Assembly: GCA_006438735.1 (NCBI GenBank)
Contig: RCZF01000001.1
Location: forward strand, 248,001-312,000
Length of the DNA stretch: 64,000 nt
Reading direction: 5' to 3'
Source: Sphingomonas koreensis
GTDB taxonomy: Bacteria; Pseudomonadota; Alphaproteobacteria; Sphingomonadales; Sphingomonadaceae
The notes under the pieces are model-generated. The model worked only from the letters and a program-made list of their open reading frames with translations. It ran no database searches and was not told where the DNA came from. Both the position numbers and the translations under genes were made by a program. Position 1 is the stretch's first letter; each line of letters begins with the position of its first letter. Positions 55,249-62,501 of this stretch are shown here, in pieces.

Positions 55249-56028
55249 TCATTCGTTGCCCAGGAACCCGCCTAACAGCCCGCCAACAACGGCTCCTGCA
55301 GCGCTCCCACCAACGAGCCGCCCCAGGCCCGCTCCCGCGCTGACATCGCGCGCTTCGTTACCCGGCAGATGCCTCGCGACTTCCTCCGCGAGGTTCATGA
55401 TCGGCATGGACTGCAGCCATATTTTGCCCGGTCCGGTAAGCGTGGCAAGGAACAGACCCTCGCCACCAAACAGTACGTTGCGGAAACCACGAACCATTTG
55501 AATATCGGTAGCGACTGTGGGCTCCTGAATGCCGATATGGCCGGCGTGGACGCGGAGGTTCTCCCCTGGGGCCAGATCCTTTTCGACCACTTCACCCGAC
55601 AGATCGAGCCATACAGCGCCGGGGCCCGTCACACGCTGTAAAATGAACCCCTCGCCGGCAAACACGCCAGCGCCAAGACGCTGCTGCAAGGCGATGTCGA
55701 GCGACACCGTGTATTCAGCGCAGAGGAAAGTCTCCTTTCGGCAGATCAGCGATTCCTCCGCACGAAGCTGCCGCGCGACGATCGTTCCCGGAAAGCGAGG
55801 TGCGAACGCGACCTGACCGGACTGCTCGGCGATATATTCGGTAATGAACATGCTTCCGCCAGACATCGCGCGTTTGAGCCCAGCGAAGAGGCCCCCACCA
55901 GTGTGCGTGTCCATGGTGATCCCATCGGTCATCCAGGCCATGGCATGCGTCTGGCTAACAATCCGTTCGCCGCGATCCAATTCGATCTCTACGGTCTGCA
56001 TCACGGTTCCCGATATGTTATAGCGCAC
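55249..56028 (-). CDS. AIM24 family (TIGR00266) protein
   Basis: 259 residues, beta-rich. N-terminal ISGTVMQTVEIELDRGERIVSQ, then GGGLFAGLKRAMSGGSMF, GTIVARQLRAEESLICRKETFL and a glycine-rich GRLVGGSAAGAVVGGLLGG tail, which could associate with a membrane. GTG start with AAGGAG 8 bases upstream. Function unclear in bacteria. Confidence 0.85.
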   Translation of the reverse strand: MRYNISGTVMQTVEIELDRGERIVSQTHAMAWMTDGITMDTHTGGGLFAGLKRAMSGGSMFITEYIAEQSGQVAFAPRFPGTIVARQLRAEESLICRKETFLCAEYTVSLDIALQQRLGAGVFAGEGFILQRVTGPGAVWLDLSGEVVEKDLAPGENLRVHAGHIGIQEPTVATDIQMVRGFRNVLFGGEGLFLATLTGPGKIWLQSMPIMNLAEEVARHLPGNEARDVSAGAGLGRLVGGSAAGAVVGGLLGGFLGNE

Positions 56029-56273
56029 GGCGGCGATCTCCTTGACCGGTGATACACTCTAATAACACGGGTCTATCGGCCGCGCTACGCTACAACGATC
56101 GCTCGTAAGCGTTTCGACGTTCAAAAGTGGCGTCGGATGACCGGGCATGGGCCCGCCGCCCGAGCAGTTATAGCGATCACCGTGAATGCCAAAAGCGCAG
56201 CTCGATCAAATTCGTTTAGTGCCAGCTTACAAGAAGGCGCGCATTGGGCGGCGATCATGACAGACGGGGAAAT

Positions 56274-56993
56274 ATGGCACGCGAATTCTATGGCATCGAT
56301 GCGCCGACGGTGGTGCGCAACCTCGCGCTAGGCGGACTGGCCTGCCTCATACTGTGGGCTGTGAGCCTGATCCCGCCGGCGGGTTTCCTTCGCAATCTGC
56401 GCCCGACTTTTCAGGGCGCCGGCATCGGCATGATTGTCGGGGCCAGCTGGATGCTGGCGTCCAGTTTGTGGCTGAAGAGAATTGTGCGTGATCGTCTGCT
56501 CGACAGCCGGCAGTGGCAAGGCGACGAGCATGCCCTGGACGTGGGCTGCGGCGGTGGGCTGGTCGCGGTCGGCATCGCCCGCCGGCTAGGTGTGCATGGC
56601 CGCGTCCACGGACTCGATCTGTGGCAAGCTGTCGATCTCAGCGGTAATACACCGCAGCGCGCGCTCGCCAACGCGGCTGCGGCCGGCGTCACCGACCGGG
56701 TAGTGATCGATACCGGTGACATGCGTGCGCTTCCTTACCCGGACGGCACGTTCAACGTTGTCGCCTCGATGACGGCGATCCACAACCTTGCCGACCGGCA
56801 GGAGCGCGCAAAGGCGATCAGCGAGATGTGGCGCGTGACCAAGCCCGGCGGCGAGTTATTGGTCTTCGATATCCGCCACGCCCGCTCCTATGCCGCGCAG
56901 CTCCGGGAGCTTGGTGCGAGCGTGACGATGACCGGACCGATCGTGCTCTGGGGTCCCGTCGGCTGGCGGTTCTCAGCCAGGAGACCAGCCTGA
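56274..56993 (+). CDS. Membrane-anchored class I SAM methyltransferase
   Basis: 239 residues: two N-terminal membrane helices (ALGGLACLILWAVSLIP, GAGIGMIVGASWMLASSLWL) and a methyltransferase domain with ALDVGCGGGLVAVGIARR (SAM), acidic GLDLWQ and MRALPYPDGTFNVVASM. GGGGA before ATG 56274. Substrate unknown; topology suggests a lipid or membrane-bound quinone-like acceptor. Confidence 0.82.
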   Translation: MAREFYGIDAPTVVRNLALGGLACLILWAVSLIPPAGFLRNLRPTFQGAGIGMIVGASWMLASSLWLKRIVRDRLLDSRQWQGDEHALDVGCGGGLVAVGIARRLGVHGRVHGLDLWQAVDLSGNTPQRALANAAAAGVTDRVVIDTGDMRALPYPDGTFNVVASMTAIHNLADRQERAKAISEMWRVTKPGGELLVFDIRHARSYAAQLRELGASVTMTGPIVLWGPVGWRFSARRPA

Positions 56994-57311
56994 CCACACT
57001 CGGCGAGCTCAAGCCGAAGCCCCACTGTAGGGATGGCCGCCGTTGGCGGGGGAATGGCCAGCGACTGGCCGGTGGTGGGCGCTCCCCGCAGTGAAGCTGT
57101 CGGGCACGAGTCGCCCGATGTGTGAACGGCCATCCGTTGGCAAGCTTGAACATTCGGCTCGCAGTGCTGGTTGGTGCGGCCATGCGTCCGACCTGTTGGC
57201 GTGGCGGATGGTGCCGCTGGCCGTAATGCCATTCGCGCGTTTCGGGCCCCGATCACTTTCACACACTCGAGGTGCTTGGGACGCTGTGGGTTTTATCGCA
57301 AACGACGACAG

Positions 57312-57440
57312 CCAGTCCCCGCCGGAACAGGTGGGGACTAGAATCGCGAATTCGTCGCCGCCCCGACGCGGGGCGACGCTGTCGAGTGCCACGGCGGACT
57401 TGGTCAGCCGCTGCGCCGTTTGGCCCGCCAATGAAGCCTC
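57312..57440 (-). pseudogene. GGDEF-domain fragment
   Basis: Directly after the B12-protein stop (57443) the minus strand reads QTAQRLTKSAVALDSVAP and then RRGGDEFAILVPTCSGGD, the core of a diguanylate cyclase, and decays after that. The rest of 56994-57311 shows nothing recognisable. Confidence 0.6.
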
Positions 57441-57442
57441 GC

Positions 57443-58336
57443 TCAGCCCCGGCGTGACGCCGCCAGATCGAAAAGCTTTTGAGCGACGAGCACCGCAGCG
57501 GGCGCACTGGGGGCTGTGCCGTCCGCACCGACTTCGCTCGCCAGCGCCGGGGCCGCAGTAAACATGGGGCCACCAACCATCACGCCGATATCAGAGTTTT
57601 GCGAATGCCGACGGACTTCGACGATTGTCGACTTCAGGTTATCGATTTGCCGATCCGATCCTAGCGTCAGGCCGACCACCGCGAACCATCGCTCGCGGGC
57701 TGCCGCGACAATCTCTTCTATCGCGCCCGCAAATACAGTCTCCACTTGCCATCCGGCCGCCTCCAAAAACCGCTCGACCATTGATATGCCGAACGAATGC
57801 TGGTCGCCGGGCGTCGTCGCCATGAGGACCTGGCGTCGCTGTCCAATCGCCGGGATGGCGTACGTATCGTTGAAAATAGCTAGCAACTTTTGCAGGCGGG
57901 CGACACCAAGCGTAACGTCGACGAAGTCACACTCATCCCTGTCCCACATCTCGCCAAGGTATCGCGCCGCGGGTTCGAGCAATTCCAGAAACAACGATTC
58001 CATGGAAAGGCCGCGATCCCGCAAAACTATGACATAGGCTGCCGCTGCTTCCAGATCGCTTCCCAGCACTAGGTCAGCCAACCCGCTTATATCATTGCTG
58101 CTCGGAGCAAGGGCTTCGATCACCACCTCAACGGGCGGCGCGGCAGGGACGATCTCGGCGTGCAACCGCAATAGGCGGGGAATAATTTCGGTCGAAACGA
58201 TGCGGGCCAGGCTCGCCTGCCGGGTCGCTACGTCGCTCCGGCGATAGATCTCCGGGGCTATGAAATGGGTTTCAAGCTGACGCAGGCCCTGGCGGTTAAC
58301 CGGAGGTATTGTGACGACGCTCGCGGCCTGGACCAT
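57443..58336 (-). CDS. Cobalamin-binding sensor, AerR/PpaA-like
   Basis: 297 residues: a helical segment (~85-160, LEAAAAYVIVLRDRGLSMES then PAARYLGEMWDRDECDFVDVT) like the B12-binding-2/AerR cap and a C-terminal B12 Rossmann domain with the full DxHxxG motif DQHSFG (Asp178, His180, Gly183) and a later GGPMFTAAPAL. AerR/PpaA and CarH relatives use adenosyl- or hydroxocobalamin to sense light; some also regulate photosynthesis genes. No bch or puf genes are here, so a new target is likely. The GGDEF fragment follows 3 bases after its stop. Confidence 0.78.
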   Translation of the reverse strand: MVQAASVVTIPPVNRQGLRQLETHFIAPEIYRRSDVATRQASLARIVSTEIIPRLLRLHAEIVPAAPPVEVVIEALAPSSNDISGLADLVLGSDLEAAAAYVIVLRDRGLSMESLFLELLEPAARYLGEMWDRDECDFVDVTLGVARLQKLLAIFNDTYAIPAIGQRRQVLMATTPGDQHSFGISMVERFLEAAGWQVETVFAGAIEEIVAAARERWFAVVGLTLGSDRQIDNLKSTIVEVRRHSQNSDIGVMVGGPMFTAAPALASEVGADGTAPSAPAAVLVAQKLFDLAASRRG

Positions 58337-58439
58337 GTCGCTCCCCTCAGCGCCTTTTTCCTGCCGACGCTAGGGTCGTAAATCAGCATAACGGAAGCGC
58401 TCTGTCGAGAACTAACTAATGGTGCTCCCCTTGGCCGGC

Positions 58440-59075
58440 TCAAAGACTTTTTAGAGAACTCAGGTCAATCGCTCGAAACGGCTCGAGAAGGATTAGGCCA
58501 GCGATCCCGTCGTGTGACCAGCGAACGACGCCGCGCCGTTCCAAGCCGGACGAAAGCGACACCTTGACGACCAGGCCTTCATCAAAGCTCCCGTCATGCT
58601 CAACCTTCATGCCATTTTGTGAGATGTCCTGGACGGCGATCCTTTGCAGACCTTGTTCGCTGCGGGCGATCGCCGGCTTATTGATCGGCATGCGAAGTGG
58701 CCTTTGCCCGACTGAGCGTGCCTGAGCGGCCAAATTCTGGAGCAGGGCCTCGCTATCGAGGGGATCGGTCAACTGCAGCCCACAATCGGCCCCGCTCGTC
58801 CAGACAATCCGTCCCATGATGATCGTGTCTTCGGTCAGGCGGACGGTTACCGCGTCTCCCAGCATCACCGGGATATGCAGTTGCAGCCCCAACCCTTCGT
58901 CCGAGATATTCTGGACTCGCGCCAGCCCATCGTCCTCCGCGGTTTTGACATGCGCGATCCGGTAGACCGTGCGTAGACGCGAACTTTCGCGGCGTTCAGT
59001 CTCGGCGAGGCAGCCGTGTCGCGCCGGTTGTTCGATGCGGTTAGATTTAGCGACGATCTGCGGGTCGAAGTTCAT
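58440..59075 (-). CDS. Double PilZ-domain c-di-GMP receiver
   Basis: 211 residues. First PilZ (~30-115): RRESSRLRTVYRIAHV arginines, then NISDEGLGLQLHIPV and GRIVWTSGADCGL. Second (~125-205): ISQNGMKVEHD and GVVRWSHDGIAGLI, with the N-terminal basic part less clear. Likely binds c-di-GMP made or destroyed by the nearby GGDEF/EAL enzymes. Encoded between the B12 sensor and the FixJ regulator, all on the minus strand. Confidence 0.8.
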   Translation of the reverse strand: MNFDPQIVAKSNRIEQPARHGCLAETERRESSRLRTVYRIAHVKTAEDDGLARVQNISDEGLGLQLHIPVMLGDAVTVRLTEDTIIMGRIVWTSGADCGLQLTDPLDSEALLQNLAAQARSVGQRPLRMPINKPAIARSEQGLQRIAVQDISQNGMKVEHDGSFDEGLVVKVSLSSGLERRGVVRWSHDGIAGLILLEPFRAIDLSSLKSL

Positions 59076-59195
59076 GGCAATGCCCTCCTCGGTTCAAGGA
59101 GATCGCACACTGATCGTTCGTCGGTAATCCGAGAGAACTACCGGGGTGATCTTAAGAAATGGGAAAGCAATCCTCGGCGTTTTTCCTCCGCCCGA

Positions 59196-59861
59196 TCAAC
59201 CAGCGAGCGGCATGTTTCCTAAAGCAGCGAAGAGCGATGCGACGCCAGCGAGACTCTTGAGACCCAGCTTGTTCAGGGCGCTCGCGCGATGCATCTCGAT
59301 GGTTCGCGTGCTCAGCCCGAGACGATACGCAACGACCTTGTTGGCCGCACCCGTGAGCAACTCGCGGATCACCTCGTCTTCGCGGGGCGTCAGCTTTCTT
59401 ACCCGATCACGGGCCGCCGCCTCGCGTTCACGCACCATTTCATCGGCCGCCACGATTTCGAGTCCCCGCATCACAGCCGCTTCCAAATCTTCAACCGAGA
59501 AGGGCTTTTCGATGAATTCGATCGCGCCTTGCTTCATCGCGCGAACCGCGGCCGGAATGTCGCCGTGTGCCGTCATGACGATCACCGGCCAGGATATGCT
59601 GCGTGCGGCGAGTTCGGCGATGACACCAAAGCCATCGATGACAGGCATCCGGATATCTAGAAGGATCGGTGCGGCCTCGAGATCGGCCAGTTGCTCGATA
59701 AAATCATCGCCTCCAGCAAACGGCCAGGTTTGAATCGACGACGTCGCGAGCAGAAAATGTAATGACTTGCGGACCTCGGCGTCATCATCGACGACATATA
59801 CTCGTGCATTGGATGACGCGCGCGCGGCCACGGCTGGGCCCGATATCAGCGTCATGTCCAT
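59196..59861 (-). CDS. FixJ-type response regulator
   Basis: 221 residues. Receiver (~20-135) with VYVVDDDAEVRKSLH, phosphorylated Asp69 (ILLDIRMP), TAH and IEFIEKPF; LuxR HTH (~155-215) with LTPREDEVIRELLTGAANKVVAYRLGLS and EMHRASALNKLG. No adjacent histidine kinase, so it is an orphan. Divergent from the GAF-GGDEF-EAL gene with a 190-base gap. Confidence 0.88.
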   Translation of the reverse strand: MDMTLISGPAVAARASSNARVYVVDDDAEVRKSLHFLLATSSIQTWPFAGGDDFIEQLADLEAAPILLDIRMPVIDGFGVIAELAARSISWPVIVMTAHGDIPAAVRAMKQGAIEFIEKPFSVEDLEAAVMRGLEIVAADEMVREREAAARDRVRKLTPREDEVIRELLTGAANKVVAYRLGLSTRTIEMHRASALNKLGLKSLAGVASLFAALGNMPLAG

Positions 59862-60051
59862 TTCCTCGACGGTGGTAGAGGCGCTCCTCGTGTGCCTGAC
59901 GCGTCATTCCATACCACGTCGGTCCGTCACTAAGGACTCAAATCGGCCTGCAAGGCCTGTGAACAAAAGGTTACGCATCGGGCGGCATTTCTGCGGGCTA
60001 TGCTCGCGAAGATGGTCGGTTAGACCAAGGCCTTGATGGAGGCTCAATCTC

Positions 60052-61947
60052 ATGGCGCGCCAAACCGCTTCGCTTACTTTGTCAGGAATTTCGCTGACCC
60101 CAAGCGACACGCCCGAGGCCGCGAACGACCGGCGCGCGGCGATCCGGGAATATTGCATTCTCGATACCGTACCGGAGCCCAATTTCGATGACATCGCGAA
60201 ACTCGCCGCGACGATCTTCGAAACCGCCGCCGCCGCGATCAGCTTCATCGACGATGATCGCCAGTGGTTTAAATCCGTGGTCGGGCTCGGCATGCATGAG
60301 ACGCCGATCTCGCATTCGTTTTGCGCCCACACGATCCTGCAAGACGACGTCATGGTCGTGGAGGATGCGACGAGCGACCCCCGGTTCGTCGATAATATGC
60401 TCGTCACCGGCGAGCCACATTTGCGCTTCTACGCGGGAATGCCCATCCGCGCGGCCGATGGCACCGCGGTCGCGGCACTGTGCGTGATCGATCCGGTCGC
60501 GCGGTTGCACGGCATCACCGACGTTCAGCGTACCACCCTCAAGGTCCTCGCGGCGCAGGTCGAAACGCAGCTCGAACTGCGACGTGCAATCATTCGTCGT
60601 GACGAGCACGCCGACGAACAGCGCCGGCTTTCCAGCGCATTTCGCTTTCTCGCAGAGCACGACACGCTCACTGGCCTGCCAAACCGTTCGGTATTCAATG
60701 AAAGGTTGCTCGCCGCCACGCAGGCGAGAGGCCACCGATCGCGCGCTGCGGTAATGCTGATCGACGTCGATCATTTCAAGCAAGTCAACGACGCCTTCGG
60801 TCATGATGCCGGAGACGCATTGCTTCGCGAATTCGGCGCCCGGTTGACGCGAAATCTGCGCGCCCATGACACGATCGCTCGCTTAGGCGGGGACGAATTT
60901 GGGTCAATCCTGCACGGAATGGACGGCGACGAAGCGCTCGAATCGATCTGTCGTTCGCTCGACAATCGCCTGCGTGAGCCTCTCGCGCACGAAGGCCGTT
61001 TGATCGAATGCCGGGCGAGTATTGGCATCGCGATCTACCCGGACCATGCCGCCACTCCGGAAGGCCTGGTTAAATGCGCCGACCTGGCTTTGTCCGCCGC
61101 CAAGGCGCGTCGCGGCAGCATCGTCATGTTTCAGGAGAACCTCTGCGCTGAATTCGAGCGCGAAGTCGGCCTGCTCGCGGAAGCGCGCTCGGCATTGACG
61201 AACGGCGCTGTCGTCCCCGGTTACCAGCCGAAAATCGATCTGCGTACCGGGCTCGTCGCGGGGTTCGAAGCGCTTGTGCGCCTTTCCGCTAATCCTGGCC
61301 TGCGCGAGCATCCGCAGATGTTCGCCTGTGCGTTCGGTGATCGTGAACTCGCGGTCGAGATCGGCGCGCGAATGACGCAGCAGGTTCTCGACGACGTCAA
61401 GTCGTGGAGTAATGCCGGCGTCGCGTTTGGCCATGTCGCAATTAACAGCTGCGCCGCGGATTTTGTCTCTAACGACTATGCAGAGCGCCTCCTGGCAATG
61501 CTGGCTAACCGTAACCTCGACCCCCGCTTGATCGAACTCGAGGTCACCGAGGGTGTCTTCCTCGGCCGCGGCTCGCACCATGTCGAACGTGCGCTCGCCA
61601 AACTGAGCTCGGCAGGCATCCGCATCGCGCTCGATGACTTCGGGACGGGCTACGCGTCTCTTTCACACCTGAGGAAATTTCCGGTCGACATCCTCAAGAT
61701 CGATCGGACGTTTGTGGCCGGGGCCTGCGTCAACGCGGATGATGCAGCGATCGTTCGCGCTTTAGTTGGACTTGGCCAGAGCCTGGGAATCGAAACCATT
61801 GCCGAAGGCGTGGAGACGCCCGGGCAAGCCGCCCTGGTCAAGGCGGCCGGATGTTCGACAGCGCAGGGTTACCTTTACGGCGCCGCTTGCGCCGCCCGAC
61901 TCGTTCCCGCAGTCATCGCGAAACTCGCTTGTGCGCGCGCCGCGTGA
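60052..61947 (+). CDS. GAF-GGDEF-EAL dual c-di-GMP enzyme
   Basis: 631 residues. GAF (~35-185) includes CILDTVPEPNFDDIAKLA, SFCAHTILQDDVMVVEDA and FYAGMPIRAADG. GGDEF (~205-360) is intact (RLGGDEFGSIL) with the inhibitory RxxD (RAHD) five residues before it. EAL (~375-625) has FEALVRL, IELEVTEGVF, ALDDFGTGYASL, KIDRTFV and IAEGVET. Can both make and degrade c-di-GMP. The GAF ligand is unknown. BLUF gene follows 40 bases downstream. Confidence 0.9.
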   Translation: MARQTASLTLSGISLTPSDTPEAANDRRAAIREYCILDTVPEPNFDDIAKLAATIFETAAAAISFIDDDRQWFKSVVGLGMHETPISHSFCAHTILQDDVMVVEDATSDPRFVDNMLVTGEPHLRFYAGMPIRAADGTAVAALCVIDPVARLHGITDVQRTTLKVLAAQVETQLELRRAIIRRDEHADEQRRLSSAFRFLAEHDTLTGLPNRSVFNERLLAATQARGHRSRAAVMLIDVDHFKQVNDAFGHDAGDALLREFGARLTRNLRAHDTIARLGGDEFGSILHGMDGDEALESICRSLDNRLREPLAHEGRLIECRASIGIAIYPDHAATPEGLVKCADLALSAAKARRGSIVMFQENLCAEFEREVGLLAEARSALTNGAVVPGYQPKIDLRTGLVAGFEALVRLSANPGLREHPQMFACAFGDRELAVEIGARMTQQVLDDVKSWSNAGVAFGHVAINSCAADFVSNDYAERLLAMLANRNLDPRLIELEVTEGVFLGRGSHHVERALAKLSSAGIRIALDDFGTGYASLSHLRKFPVDILKIDRTFVAGACVNADDAAIVRALVGLGQSLGIETIAEGVETPGQAALVKAAGCSTAQGYLYGAACAARLVPAVIAKLACARAA

Positions 61948-61987
61948 GGGGCGGCGGCACAGGATCATGCTTGGGGTGATCAACACG

Positions 61988-62395
61988 ATGGAATCGATCC
62001 TCTACATCAGCACGAGCACGCTCGATCGATCGACCGCAGACCGCGTTGTCGAAGCGTTGGCGGCAGATAGCGTCGCGCGTAACGACGATCGCGATCTTAC
62101 CGGGGCCTTGATCTTCACCGGGACGCATTTCGTACAGATTCTCGAAGGTGCGCCGGAAAAGATCGAGTTGTTGCTGTGCTCTCTGCGCGCTGACAATCGC
62201 CATAGGGAAATTGTGATCATAGAACGCGGGCAGCTCTCGGCACGGCGCTTTTCTAGCTGGCGGATGGCTTATGCCGGGCCATCTCAATTCATCGGACGTA
62301 AGATCAGTCGGGTGCTGAACGATCCTTCGCCCGGAGAGCTTCGCTGGGCTGCTGGCTGGCTCACCCATCTGATGCAAGAATTCGTCGCACCGTAG
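61988..62395 (+). CDS. BLUF-domain blue-light sensor
   Basis: 135 residues, a short BLUF protein (no fused effector). Flavin-site residues all present: Tyr6 (ILYIST), Asn32 (RNDDRDLTG), Gln50 (THFVQILEG), Trp91 and Met93 (SWRMAYAG). ATG 61988 is preferred to 61967 because GGGGTG stands 8 bases before it. Lies after the GAF-GGDEF-EAL gene and 107 bases before the KaiC-like gene, so it probably signals by protein contact with one of them. Confidence 0.88.
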   Translation: MESILYISTSTLDRSTADRVVEALAADSVARNDDRDLTGALIFTGTHFVQILEGAPEKIELLLCSLRADNRHREIVIIERGQLSARRFSSWRMAYAGPSQFIGRKISRVLNDPSPGELRWAAGWLTHLMQEFVAP

Positions 62396-62501
62396 CAATG
62401 CAGGAGCGGGGAGGGCGACGACCCGTGCCACATGCGCGAATAGCCTTGCAAAGCCGGATAATGCGCAGATGGTCGCGGCGACCAAGCGGGAGCCGTCTTC
62501 G

